DNA of 64,000 bases from Sulfobacillus benefaciens (lineage in GTDB: Bacteria > Bacillota > Sulfobacillia > Sulfobacillales > Sulfobacillaceae), in assembly GCA_003023695.1 (NCBI GenBank), contig PXYW01000011.1, positions 1-64,000 of the forward strand, read 5' to 3'. Made by a program: the position numbers and the translations under genes. The notes below the pieces were generated by a model, which saw nothing but the letters and a program-made list of their open reading frames with translations, was not told the origin of the DNA and made no database searches. Positions 8,089 through 16,980 of the stretch are shown in pieces. Numbering within the stretch: the stretch's first letter is position 1; each line of letters opens with the position of its first letter.

Positions 8089-9366
8089 ATGACACTGGAT
8101 ACGTCGCTTCAGTATGCCGGCACATTGGACCGTAACGATTCGTTATCCCGTTTCCGTTCAGAGTTTCCGCTGGCAGCTTCCCACATATATCTAGATGGCA
8201 ATTCCTTAGGACTCATGTCAGTACGCGCAGAAAAGTCATTAATCGCGATAATGGAAAGTTGGCGCCAATTGGGCATTGATGGTTGGTCCGCCGGCCCCTA
8301 TCCCTGGTTTGATTTATCGGAGCGTCTAGGCAGCATGATGGCTCCTTTGGTAGGCGCCGACCCTGATGAAGTGATAATTACAGGATCGACAACGGTCAAT
8401 TTGCACCAATTAATGGCCACATTTTATCACCCTGAGGGCACACGGACGAAAATATTGGCCGACTCTCTCACCTTTCCTTCGGATATCTACGCAATAAAAA
8501 GCCAGTTGCGGATTCATGGCCAGGATCCTGACGAGGACTTAATTCAGGTACCGAGCAAGGACGGTTTTACCCTCGATGAAGACAGGATAATTCAGGCCAT
8601 GACAGATGACGTAGCGTTAGTGATTTTGCCGTCGGTACTTTATGTTAGCGGCCAATTGCTCGACATGGCGAAGCTCACGCAGGAGGCCCATCGACGCCAA
8701 ATTGCCATCGGTTTTGACTTAGCCCATTCCGCCGGTATCATGCCGCACCAACTCGCGGCCTGGGGTGTGGACTTTGCTTTTTGGTGCACGTACAAATATT
8801 TAAATGGCGGACCCGGCAGCGTTGGCGCTCTTTATGTTTCTCGCAGGCATTTTTCAAAAACGCCGGGCTTAGCTGGTTGGTTCAGTTCGGATAAACACAC
8901 TCAATTTGATATGGCCCACACGTTAGTGCCCGCCCCGAACGCAGGTGCTTTTCAAATTGGCACCCCCCACCTATTAAGCTTGGCTCCATTGCTGGGATCT
9001 TTGGAGATGTTTTTAGATGCCGACATGGACCAGATTCGTGACAAGTCCTTGCGGTTAACTCGTTATTTGATGGATTTAGTGGACCACCGACTAAAACATT
9101 ACGGCTTTCGCATTGTCAACCCTGATACAGATTCGCGCCGCGGAGGCCACGTGGCCCTCGCGCATCCTGAGGCAGTAAGAATTTGCAAGGCATTAAAAGC
9201 CCGCCACGTCATTCCCGATTATCGACCACCTCAGGTGATCCGCTTAGCCCCTATCCCTTTCTATACCACCTACCAGGACGTCTGGAATGCCGTGGACCAG
9301 TTGCTCCAGATTATGGAACATCACGAATATGAACACTACCCCAATCAACGGGAGGTCATCGCGTGA
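8089..9366 (+). CDS. kynU: Kynureninase
   Basis: PLP enzyme that cleaves kynurenine to anthranilate and alanine. 425 residues, standard length. Visible blocks are [11 protein letters not shown] at the N-terminus, [13 protein letters not shown], the FDLAHSAG cofactor segment, and [18 protein letters not shown], where the Lys binds PLP. The C-terminal RGGHVALAH and [20 protein letters not shown] match the family. CGAGGTG precedes the ATG. Its TGA overlaps the GTG start of kynB (GTGA), so the two are translationally coupled. The insertion sequence separates it from kynA, and its expression may depend on read-through or on a promoter in the element. Confidence 0.93.
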   Translation: MTLDTSLQYAGTLDRNDSLSRFRSEFPLAASHIYLDGNSLGLMSVRAEKSLIAIMESWRQLGIDGWSAGPYPWFDLSERLGSMMAPLVGADPDEVIITGSTTVNLHQLMATFYHPEGTRTKILADSLTFPSDIYAIKSQLRIHGQDPDEDLIQVPSKDGFTLDEDRIIQAMTDDVALVILPSVLYVSGQLLDMAKLTQEAHRRQIAIGFDLAHSAGIMPHQLAAWGVDFAFWCTYKYLNGGPGSVGALYVSRRHFSKTPGLAGWFSSDKHTQFDMAHTLVPAPNAGAFQIGTPHLLSLAPLLGSLEMFLDADMDQIRDKSLRLTRYLMDLVDHRLKHYGFRIVNPDTDSRRGGHVALAHPEAVRICKALKARHVIPDYRPPQVIRLAPIPFYTTYQDVWNAVDQLLQIMEHHEYEHYPNQREVIA

Positions 9367-9986
9367 GCGTTTGGATAGATGTTTCACAGAAGATTCGTTC
9401 AGGTATTCCCGTCTGGCCAGGTGATGTCCCCTACGATTTCCGACTATCGTGGACCAAACCGGAGAGCGGTTCGGTCAACGTCGGGCAAATCACCATGAGT
9501 ACCCATACGGGTACTCACATTGATGCGCCTTTTCATTTTGATGATCAGGGAACAACAGCCGCTGAATTGGACCCTGACATATACATTGGCCCTGCCCTCG
9601 TGGTGTATCTACCCAACATCGAAAGCATCCAGCCATCCTCGCTGACTGAGATCGACTTTAAGGGTTTTCCTCGATTATTGGTACGAACGGATGCTTGGCA
9701 AGACCTAGACTCCTTTCCATCACACATTCCTCCCGTGGATCCGGACTTGGCCCCATTTCTTGCATCCCGAGGCGTTGGCCTATTAGGGGTGGACTTGCCA
9801 TCGGTGGACGCCATTAACAGCAAAGAGCTTAAAGCTCACCATGCCTTGTACCAACATAATATCCATATTTTAGAAGGTCTCGTGTTGCGCCATGTAGCTC
9901 CAGGTCCCTATAGCCTAGTCGCGCTGCCGCTGGCCTTGACCGATGGCGATGGCAGCCCAGTCCGCGCTATGCTCAAGCCATGGTAA
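9363..9986 (+). CDS. kynB: Kynurenine formamidase (cyclase family)
   Basis: Hydrolyses N-formylkynurenine to kynurenine and formate, the step between KynA and KynU. 207 residues. The cyclase-family metal motif [12 protein letters not shown] (about residues 47-58) is intact, as are the WPGDVP start, [10 protein letters not shown] and the [10 protein letters not shown] segment near the end. The GTG start overlaps the kynU stop. With kynA and kynU it completes the bacterial three-enzyme route from tryptophan to anthranilate. Confidence 0.92.
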   Translation: MSVWIDVSQKIRSGIPVWPGDVPYDFRLSWTKPESGSVNVGQITMSTHTGTHIDAPFHFDDQGTTAAELDPDIYIGPALVVYLPNIESIQPSSLTEIDFKGFPRLLVRTDAWQDLDSFPSHIPPVDPDLAPFLASRGVGLLGVDLPSVDAINSKELKAHHALYQHNIHILEGLVLRHVAPGPYSLVALPLALTDGDGSPVRAMLKPW

Positions 9987-9993
9987 CTCATAG

Positions 9994-10014
9994 AGGCGCA
10001 TCAACGATGCGCCT
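9994..10014. terminator. Bidirectional stem-loop between kynB and the aminotransferase
   Basis: AGGCGCATC and GATGCGCCT form a perfect nine-base stem with a three-base loop. It is followed on the plus strand by GTTCTT. It sits exactly between two convergent genes, and its stem includes the stop codon of the minus-strand gene. The T-run is short, so efficiency is uncertain. Confidence 0.55.
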
Positions 10015-11149
10015 GTTCTTCATGAATAAAGTCACGCAGTTTTTCCAACCCAACTGCCAAGTCTTGTTCAGATGAGGCTAACGAAATCCGGACATAGTTT
10101 TCCGCGTTTCGTCCAAATGCCGAGCCCGGCGCCACCGCTACCCCTTTGTCATTAAGCAACCTCAATGCCAACGTTCTTGACGGCAACCCGCTAGGACTTA
10201 TGTCCACCAACAAATAGAAGGCTCCATCGGGGCAGTTGGTCGCAAGGCCATAGTTTTTCAATTGGGCTATGGCCCGATCTCGTCGTTGGCGATATTGGGC
10301 TACCATATCTGACACAACCTGTTGCGGCCCTTGGAGAGCACCCAGTCCTGCATATTGGAGTGGCTCGGAGACAGACGACCACACTCCCATCGCCACTCGC
10401 GTTAAGGACTGCACCGCGGGTTCCGGCCCGGCTAAATATCCTAACCGCCACCCCGTCATGGCATAAGTCTTGGAAAAACTATAGACCGACAACGTGCGTT
10501 CTGGTGCCATCCTCGCTGGAGACCATGGCAGCACATCAAAAACAATTTGATCGTAGACTTCATCGGAAATAATCCAGAGATCATGATGCTCGGCAAATCT
10601 GACGAGGTCTTCCATATCCGCTTTCGGCAAAACCCGACCCGTCGGATTGCCAGGGAAATTCAAAACAATGGCCCGGGTGTTGGGCGTAAGTATGCGCTCT
10701 AATTCATCTAATGAGGGGTTGTAATGCGGCGGTTTTAATGCGTAGCCGATCGGTTCAATGCCTAGGCTCATCATGCCGCCTAAATAGTCCGGCCATCCAG
10801 GATCAGGCACCATTACAGCACCGCCTCGCCCACAAGTACCCAAAAAAGCAAGAAATAGCGCGGGGAGCCCGCCAGGAGTCACCAAAATTTCATCTGGGTT
10901 GCGCACTACACCATTGACCCGTTGAATTTTCTCTTGTAATGCTTCTCGAAGGGGAAAAATGCCCTGTGTTGAGGTATACCGATTATGGCCGCGACGAGAA
11001 GCATCAACATAAGCGCTTAAAACGTGGGGCGGCGGAGGAAAATTGGGTTCTCCCGTTTCCAAGCGAATTGTCCCGGGGTGTTCCAGTGCCAAATTCAAAA
11101 TTTCGCGAATCCCGGATTGTGTTAAATCCGAAGGAAGATCCCAATGCAT
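10001..11149 (-). CDS. PLP-dependent class I/II aminotransferase
   Basis: 382 residues of the aspartate-aminotransferase fold I group. Landmarks: ETGEPNFPPPPHVLSAY near the start, GGLPALFLAFLG, NFPGNPTGRVLP (the substrate-side Asn), DEVYDQIVFD (the PLP-binding Asp and Tyr), SFSKTYAMTGWRLGYL with the PLP Lys, and YVRISLASS with the carboxylate-binding Arg. It converges on kynB. Neighbourhood might suggest kynurenine or aromatic substrates, but specificity cannot be read from the sequence. Confidence 0.85.
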   Translation of the reverse strand: MHWDLPSDLTQSGIREILNLALEHPGTIRLETGEPNFPPPPHVLSAYVDASRRGHNRYTSTQGIFPLREALQEKIQRVNGVVRNPDEILVTPGGLPALFLAFLGTCGRGGAVMVPDPGWPDYLGGMMSLGIEPIGYALKPPHYNPSLDELERILTPNTRAIVLNFPGNPTGRVLPKADMEDLVRFAEHHDLWIISDEVYDQIVFDVLPWSPARMAPERTLSVYSFSKTYAMTGWRLGYLAGPEPAVQSLTRVAMGVWSSVSEPLQYAGLGALQGPQQVVSDMVAQYRQRRDRAIAQLKNYGLATNCPDGAFYLLVDISPSGLPSRTLALRLLNDKGVAVAPGSAFGRNAENYVRISLASSEQDLAVGLEKLRDFIHEEQAHR

Positions 11150-11211
11150 GAAGTTGTCCCCTTATGTCAGATTAAGCGGACGATGATATCCACTGCGTTC
11201 CATTATAGCGT

Positions 11212-12114
11212 TCATCCCAGCACGGGAACCCATAAATCCAAAGTGTCGTGACTTCGATAAAACTCCACGGTAGGACGCGCGCTATCCCATGGCGCGGATT
11301 CCATCATCCACTGAACTATATCCCCAAGTCTATCAATATATTGTTCCCAGTGCTTGAGGCGACAAGTAACATAGGATCCTCCCGCGATTGTCAAAGGTTC
11401 GAGTCCCATACCTTCAGCGGTGTCTTCACGGAAGAGTCCAACTGCCGCACGGTATATCTGCCCGTCGTAGATGCCATAAAATTTACGGCCTTTCAAGGTA
11501 GATAATTTAGCTTCCAAACGGGAAAACGCATCTTTTGCTTGGGACCCCAAATCCCATTGGGGATTGCCCGCCAAAGCTCCTACAGAAATTTCCTGTAACA
11601 CAATATTGCGTATGGAAAGCGAGTTAACCAATGGAATTCCCTTGGGCTCCAATACCAAAATCATGTCCACAAATTCAAATGTGCCGCCATTGGCGTCCTT
11701 GCGATAGACGTCAGAAGCAATGCGAAATCCCGCACGCTGGTAAGTCGTGATGGCACGTTGATTAAAGTGGGCCACCGAAACGCGCAATGTCTTGGTCTGA
11801 TACCGCTGGCGGCAAAATTCGATTGCCGACTGAACAAAAGATAGACCGAGTCCTCTGCCGGTAGGTTCCGGTGCCAAGCCCAGCCCGATTTCCACGATAT
11901 CTGGCCCCACCGTAAATTCTAAAAACCCGACCAAACCGTCACTTTGGTTTCGCACCGCAAAGTACTTGCCTTGATCATTGGCAACCGATTGAAGCAATTC
12001 ATCCAGATCGTCCGGATCAGCATCCCAATCATAAAATGCATAACGTCCAGGATAGTGCCATTGTGACACCACGACGGCTTCATTTGATGTCATCGGCATG
12101 ATGGCGTAATCCAT
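11212..12114 (-). CDS. GNAT acetyltransferase fused to a GyrI-like domain
   Basis: 300 residues in two parts. Residues about 1-155 are a GNAT domain, with the CoA loop EPTGRGLGLSFVQSAIEFC and the end NQRAITTYQRAGFRIASDVY. Residues about 175-300 resemble the GyrI-like/AraC effector-binding fold: FYGIYDGQIYRAAVGLF, then EPLTIAGGSYVTCRLKH, a W-rich helix, and RPTVEFYRSHDTLDLWVPVL. In that fold the domain binds small hydrophobic or cationic molecules. The pair suggests an acetyltransferase whose substrate is captured by the second domain (inference). GAGGGGG lies upstream of the ATG. Confidence 0.65.
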   Translation of the reverse strand: MDYAIMPMTSNEAVVVSQWHYPGRYAFYDWDADPDDLDELLQSVANDQGKYFAVRNQSDGLVGFLEFTVGPDIVEIGLGLAPEPTGRGLGLSFVQSAIEFCRQRYQTKTLRVSVAHFNQRAITTYQRAGFRIASDVYRKDANGGTFEFVDMILVLEPKGIPLVNSLSIRNIVLQEISVGALAGNPQWDLGSQAKDAFSRLEAKLSTLKGRKFYGIYDGQIYRAAVGLFREDTAEGMGLEPLTIAGGSYVTCRLKHWEQYIDRLGDIVQWMMESAPWDSARPTVEFYRSHDTLDLWVPVLG

Positions 12115-12797
12115 TATTTGGCCCCCTCAAAATTCGCCGCTTCCATTTATCCAACATTCGGTAGAATAGGACGCCTAATACCATTTTTATTCAATGCTTA
12201 ACATGAAAGCCAATCTGCTGACCCCAAAATAGCCTATCACAATATCGCGCCGCTAGGCGAATCAACTATCCACCGTGGAGTTGCCATTTAGAGGCAACCC
12301 TAGCAAATTGATGACTATGTTCCCTTATCGATACTAACAGCCATTGCACAAATTCTGAAGCAGTCCAAAATGGTAAGACTCTTCGCTATGATTGGCAAAG
12401 GCAAATCCTCCACAATCTAACCACACCCTGCCGACCCTTCTAGCACAACTCGCCTTGTACTTCGAAGACCGCGTCAGACTGCCACTAGAAAAGCCCACCT
12501 AAATCGGATTTACACCTTGACACTACCTTCATACTTCTTGCGCTATCGCTAAAAGGGGATGCGCCACTAACGTCCGGAGGAAATATTGATACGGACAATG
12601 AAGTAGTAGGTGAAATCTTTGTCACAATTCATCTGGACTGTCGTTTATGTCTATAGCGTGCACGCCGCAAATGCTATCAGGAGATGATGTTGATGGCTTC
12701 ATCACGCCACCCCTTCGCATTGTGGAAAGCGAATTTACGGGGTGCAGAACCGTCGAGGGCAACAGTGCTTGTCCGCACGGTTCAGCAAGGAGAAATC
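12115..12797. other. Long intergenic stretch before the sigma-factor gene
   Basis: Nearly 700 bases separate the divergent GNAT-GyrI and ECF sigma genes. Frames here are short and interrupted, without motifs. A longer frame does run into the sigma gene from 12684 but lacks a ribosome binding site. CCGGAGGAAATATTG at about 12574 looks like a ribosome binding site but leads to no open frame. I see no repeat or RNA gene. Confidence 0.4.
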
Positions 12798-13304
12798 GTG
12801 GCAGATACCGACTGGCTGACCCCATGGATAACCGAATTTGGGGATAAGATTACCCAATTTCTCTTTACCTACACACATGATCGCCTTTTAGCCGAAGATC
12901 TTGCCCAAGAAGTCTTTGTCCGTTTGATCCGTTTCCATCAAACGCATCCGCATCAAGCCATTCATGGAGGATGGCTTTACACTACCGCTCGTCACGTAGT
13001 CATTGATGCCTACCGTAAGGCCGAGCGTCACCCGGAAAAGCGCGGGGCAGACCAGGAAAACGGCGTGCCTCAGGATCCAGGGTTTGAATCCACCCTTACC
13101 ACTCGCCTTGCCGTTCAAGACACGTTAGATCGTCTTCCCCGACGCGACCGGGAATGCTTATGGCTCTTTTACTATCAGGAGTGGTCCGTGCCCCAGATTG
13201 CGGTTGCACTCCATCTATCCGAAATGAACGTCCGGACTCGCTTACACAGAGCCCGTAAGAATTTTGCAGCACTATGGGGAGGCGATGAGTATGACCCGTC
13301 ATAA
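12798..13304 (+). CDS. ECF-type RNA polymerase sigma factor
   Basis: 168 residues with the two ECF regions. Region 2 covers about residues 10-75, with LAEDLAQEVFVRLIRF (promoter -10 contact) and WLYTTARHVVIDAYRK. Region 4 covers about residues 105-165, with LPRRDRECLWLFYYQEWSVP and IAVALHLSEMNVRTRLHRAR (the -35 helix-turn-helix). The frame is open for 38 more codons upstream, but AAGGAGA at 12788-12793 places the start at the GTG at 12798. It overlaps the next gene by 14 bases, the usual layout of a sigma factor with its regulator. Confidence 0.87.
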   Translation: MADTDWLTPWITEFGDKITQFLFTYTHDRLLAEDLAQEVFVRLIRFHQTHPHQAIHGGWLYTTARHVVIDAYRKAERHPEKRGADQENGVPQDPGFESTLTTRLAVQDTLDRLPRRDRECLWLFYYQEWSVPQIAVALHLSEMNVRTRLHRARKNFAALWGGDEYDPS

Positions 13305-14289
13305 GATTTCGCAAGAGATGACCGATGTCCAATTGCGCCAATGGTTTGAACACTTTGGACCTCCACCATTGGACGACACCATTCGCTTTAACTTCCAGCG
13401 ATTGATGCAAGAGATAGCGCCACGACAAATCCGACATCGTCGTTCCTGGGGCTGGTCTGTGGCTATAGCTGGAATCTTAATCGGACTTATCGGAGGCGGG
13501 GCATGGTTAACGAAACGACCGGCGCCTCCATCGCCAGCCCAAAATCATCTGGTGAGCCCCCTGTTTAACCCGGTCGTCAACCAGACGCTCCAGTGGCTTC
13601 ATCAACACACTCGCCTGTCCCTGTCGGCGCCAACTTGGCTGCCTCCGGTATCTTCAGGGGCATCGGACCTCTCAGGCATGGCTAAAATTTATCATGTCGC
13701 TGGGGTATCCGGAGTCAATGGATGGCAGATTACACTGTATCCAACCAACACAACTTATGGCGTTAATAGCCCAAAGATCTTGAAATCGGGTGCCCACCCT
13801 TGGCTCAGTTGGCTTCAACTGCAAATTGGGCCCTCCGAAATTGCCGCCACTACTAGCACTCCTTTGGAACGATTGCAAACGTTAGAATCCAGCAATGCCA
13901 GCATCGGTCCCAATGGCCCGCAGATCACGAGTCAAACTTCACGTGCCGTTGTGCTAGGGTCTGGTGTTTCGGGTACTTTATACACCACTGTTAACACAGT
14001 TCTCTGGCATGAGGGAGCCTGGACATTTCTCGTACTAGGTAATAACGGACACCAAAATGTTCAGATGGCGAAGATGGCCGTCCGCACACTACGCAATGTA
14101 TTCCTGCCCCAAGAGCCGGGATTGGCAGTCATTGCTGGAAATCGCTCGCAGGCGGAGTTTACTCACAACATCGTGGCTCTTGATTGGTTCCAAGGTTCCA
14201 ATCTAATCAAGATTGACGGCTATTCCTTAAGCATGGATTCCGTGTTTCATGTCGCAGCGTCATGGGCCCCGTACACACTCAGTCACTAA
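13291..14289 (+). CDS. Membrane-anchored sigma-factor partner (putative anti-sigma)
   Basis: 332 residues: a cytoplasmic N-terminal segment of about 50, one transmembrane helix (WSVAIAGILIGLIGGGAWL) and a large external domain. Position and topology fit an anti-sigma factor, though no zinc (ZAS) motif or known anti-sigma domain is visible. The external domain resembles that of the lipoprotein at 45362-46342: both have a Trp-ending WHEGAWTF/WTEGDWTI strand, an LP-x-x-PGL segment and a late DW-x-x-G-x-x-LI-x-x-D motif. GGGGAGG at 13276-13282 favours the ATG at 13291 over the one at 13285. Confidence 0.65.
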   Translation: MTRHKISQEMTDVQLRQWFEHFGPPPLDDTIRFNFQRLMQEIAPRQIRHRRSWGWSVAIAGILIGLIGGGAWLTKRPAPPSPAQNHLVSPLFNPVVNQTLQWLHQHTRLSLSAPTWLPPVSSGASDLSGMAKIYHVAGVSGVNGWQITLYPTNTTYGVNSPKILKSGAHPWLSWLQLQIGPSEIAATTSTPLERLQTLESSNASIGPNGPQITSQTSRAVVLGSGVSGTLYTTVNTVLWHEGAWTFLVLGNNGHQNVQMAKMAVRTLRNVFLPQEPGLAVIAGNRSQAEFTHNIVALDWFQGSNLIKIDGYSLSMDSVFHVAASWAPYTLSH

Positions 14290-14298
14290 TCATCCCCC

Positions 14299-14329
14299 GA
14301 TCGGCAGTCTGTTCTCATGACTGCCGATC
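14299..14329 (+). terminator. Ten-base stem-loop after the sigma operon
   Basis: GATCGGCAGT and ACTGCCGATC form a perfect stem with an 11-base loop, ten bases after the stop codon. No T-run follows, so it may be a transcript-stabilising hairpin or a factor-dependent stop rather than an intrinsic terminator. Confidence 0.45.
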
Positions 14330-14462
14330 ACCAGGGGTCACAGGCCAGTTGTTGTCGATGTAGGACAATGTGTTCCCATATACTCGGGGCCCGGTTACAC
14401 CCAACGAGGAAGTAAGTAGACTAAGGATATCGCCACGAGAAAAAACAGGGGGTCTCAAGAAG

Positions 14463-14485
14463 AACCGATTTTCATCGGTTTTATT
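14463..14485 (+). terminator. Intrinsic terminator
   Basis: AACCGAT and ATCGGTT pair around a TTTC loop and are followed by TTATT, the classic form. It lies about 180 bases before msrB in a gene-free stretch (14290-14667). It would end transcripts from the sigma operon, or an untracked leader, before msrB's own promoter (TATACT at 14611-14616). Confidence 0.5.
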
Positions 14486-14667
14486 CACCCAAAATCGCCC
14501 TAGCCAATCGTTTTACATAGGGTCTGTGGCTAGGCGAGCACTTGGCTAGCCCGAAAGCTATAGCAAGAGACATTACGGCGTGTGCCGATAAAATTTCCCC
14601 GCAGTTTGTCGTATACTAATAACTGCCGAAGAGCAGCATCGTTATCTAGAAAAGGAGCGTTCCAGAC

Positions 14668-15105
14668 ATGCCCGTCGATAAAGAGAGCTTGCGCCAGAAG
14701 CTTACTCCACTTCAATTCGAAGTCACTCAGCACGCAGCTACCGAACCCCCGTTTCGTAATGACTACTGGGATAACGAAAAAGAAGGCATTTATGTTGATG
14801 TGGTATCCGGGGTTCCTTTGTTTTCCTCACGAGACAAGTATGATGCAGGCTGTGGATGGCCCAGCTTTACGCGCCCGCTGAATCCCCAGTCAATTTATCA
14901 ACAGAAGGACTTAAGCCACGGTATGGTTCGCCAGGAAGTCCGGAGTCAAGGAGCAGATTCTCATCTGGGTCATGTGTTTAACGATGGTCCGGCCGCCACC
15001 GGTGGATTGCGCTATTGTATCAACTCGGCGGCCTTGCGTTTTATTGCGAAACAGGATCTTGAACGAGAAGGCTACGCCCAGTACCTCTCATTGTTCGAGT
15101 CATAG
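14668..15105 (+). CDS. msrB: Peptide methionine-(R)-sulfoxide reductase
   Basis: Repairs oxidised methionine (R isomer) in proteins. 145 residues, the normal single-domain length. Motifs in order: [52 protein letters not shown], then CINSAALRF, whose Cys is catalytic. The two CxxC pairs that bind structural zinc in many MsrB proteins are missing, which places it in the zinc-free group. AAAAGGAGCG precedes the ATG. In an acidic, iron-rich habitat such repair is expected. Confidence 0.92.
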   Translation: MPVDKESLRQKLTPLQFEVTQHAATEPPFRNDYWDNEKEGIYVDVVSGVPLFSSRDKYDAGCGWPSFTRPLNPQSIYQQKDLSHGMVRQEVRSQGADSHLGHVFNDGPAATGGLRYCINSAALRFIAKQDLEREGYAQYLSLFES

Positions 15106-15302
15106 GATCATAGAAGCAAAACCGTCACTGTCTCATTTTTGTCTCAATGTTGCTTCACCGTCGGCCTAAACCTTCTTAAACATAGACGCAAGATCCCCAT
15201 TTCTTCATACTCATACTATAGCCGCAAATGCCCGTCCCTAAGGCGGCATTAAGCACCTCTCTTAAACGATTACCCTATTTCGGGATGGAGGGGAGTGTTT
15301 TG

Positions 15303-16463
15303 ATGGATAAGTCTGTGCTTTCGTTGTCAGACTTGTGGATTGCCTGGCAACCAATCGTCGAGTTAAAGTCTGGCAAAGTTTATGGCCACGAAGCCCTTAT
15401 CCGGGGAGCCGTCGGTTCCCCATTTGCCATGCCTGCCCAGATATTTCCTGCAGCAACCGCACAAGGCATCGCTGCTGAACTCGAGATAACCTGCCGTCGT
15501 CTGGCTTTTTGGGGGGCCACGCACGACATCCCTAATTCCCAGCATGTTTTCATCAATATTGCCAGCCATCTATCGCAACTGCCGCTCAACGTTCCCAAAT
15601 CACTAGATCTGCATCCGGAACGTTTAGCTATTGAAATTTCCGAGGCCGAACCCATATTGGGCAATCAAGAATTGTTGCAGGCCGTCCAGCAGTGGCGGCG
15701 CCATGGCTATACCATTGTACTTGACGATTACGGCAGCGGATACGCCAGTGCCGCCACCGTGCTGGCTTTGGCACCCCAAATAATCAAGCTGGATCGCCAA
15801 CTAGTGGCGAATCTTGACCAAGATCCCGCAAAACAGAGCATCGTGTCATCAGTACGAGATTACACAGCCGATCTCGGCATCAAAATTGTCGGCGAAGGCA
15901 TAGAAACCGAAGCTGAGTATCGCATGCTTAAAGAACTTCAAGTGGACTTTGGACAAGGATACTGGTTGGCTCGTCCTTCACCTTCGCCTCGCCGATCGCC
16001 CTTCGACCTGGGCACAACGCAAGAATTTGCTTTTGCGACAAACCTGACACATCCCAAAGGGCTGCATCCTTTTGATTTTTACCGCGAGGCTATTTTCTCA
16101 TCCCCCATTCCTTCATACATTGTTGATCGGCGGCGTACCATTGTCGCCTGGAACCCCGCAGCAGCCCGGCTCACCGGGTACGAATCTCTCTTAGGACAAA
16201 AGTGTTTCGATGGTACCTTGCTGCATCAAGATGCCTCAGGCAATGTTATTTGTTTTGGCGCATGTCCTCTGGTATGGGGTATGGCTCGGCGACGCATCGA
16301 AGGTCCCCACCTGGTGTCATTCCGCAGTGCAGACGGAAGCCGAAAAAACGCATTAACTACGGTGTTCCCGATTTGGGATGCTCACACGCAGCGCGTTATC
16401 GGTGCTTTAGAGCAATTTCAGCCATGGCCAGTGCTTGATGCATTGACGGGCGATCCCGGTTAA
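15303..16463 (+). CDS. EAL-domain c-di-GMP phosphodiesterase with C-terminal PAS
   Basis: About 386 residues. An EAL domain comes first (residues about 5-240) with its key residues in place: EALIRG, the Asn of FINIASH, the Glu of IEISEAE, DDYGSGYAS, the Lys of IIKLDRQ, and GEGIETEAE, ending GQGYWLARP. It should hydrolyse cyclic di-GMP. A PAS sensor follows (about 270-385) with conserved-looking cysteines in QKCFDGTLL and CFGACPL. EAL before PAS is the less common order. GGAGGGGAG at 15287-15295 selects the ATG at 15303 over 15228. Confidence 0.85.
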   Translation: MDKSVLSLSDLWIAWQPIVELKSGKVYGHEALIRGAVGSPFAMPAQIFPAATAQGIAAELEITCRRLAFWGATHDIPNSQHVFINIASHLSQLPLNVPKSLDLHPERLAIEISEAEPILGNQELLQAVQQWRRHGYTIVLDDYGSGYASAATVLALAPQIIKLDRQLVANLDQDPAKQSIVSSVRDYTADLGIKIVGEGIETEAEYRMLKELQVDFGQGYWLARPSPSPRRSPFDLGTTQEFAFATNLTHPKGLHPFDFYREAIFSSPIPSYIVDRRRTIVAWNPAAARLTGYESLLGQKCFDGTLLHQDASGNVICFGACPLVWGMARRRIEGPHLVSFRSADGSRKNALTTVFPIWDAHTQRVIGALEQFQPWPVLDALTGDPG

Positions 16464-16927
16464 TTCCAACAAATGCTGGAACTAACACTAAACACAGCGG
16501 TCGGATAAGGCAGCCCTAACAACGCACCGATCTGATCCACCGGCACGTAGCGGAATTCGATGGCCTCCCCGTCCATTGGAGACAACTGGCCTCCAGTAAC
16601 TTCGCAGGCAAAGAGCACTACGAGATATTCCACCTGATCTTTATTGGGGTATTGAACTCTAAAATCCGGGCCTCCAAATACTCCCAAAACCCGACTTGGA
16701 TTCACAAAAAGTCCCGTTTCCTCCAGTACCTCACGAGCAATGGCTTCACTGGGGGTTTCTCCCGGATCCACAGCTCCTGCTGGCAAACTCCACTCTTGAG
16801 TGTCACTACGGCGTAGCACCAAAATATTCCCACCCTGATTGCGAATTATGGCAGCCACTGCAGGGCTCAAGATCAGTTGGTGACCGATCAACTTGCGCAG
16901 ATTTCGCAGATACGCCGAGATTGGCAC
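16460..16927 (-). CDS. NUDIX hydrolase
   Basis: 155 residues with an intact NUDIX box (GAVDPGETPSEAIAREVLEE, then TGL) that binds Mg and hydrolyses a nucleoside-diphosphate-linked substrate. The N-terminus (LRNLIGHQ-like LRKLIGHQLILSPAVAAII) is that of the MutT/ADP-ribose pyrophosphatase-type group often annotated with 8-oxo-dGTP or ADP-ribose activity. The exact substrate is unknown. Its 3' end overlaps the EAL gene by four bases, tail to tail. Confidence 0.82.
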   Translation of the reverse strand: MPISAYLRNLRKLIGHQLILSPAVAAIIRNQGGNILVLRRSDTQEWSLPAGAVDPGETPSEAIAREVLEETGLFVNPSRVLGVFGGPDFRVQYPNKDQVEYLVVLFACEVTGGQLSPMDGEAIEFRYVPVDQIGALLGLPYPTAVFSVSSSICWN

Positions 16928-16980
16928 GCCATTCCACCCTTTTCAATCAGATTTTGACCCCGGTATAGGCGATTCCCTTG

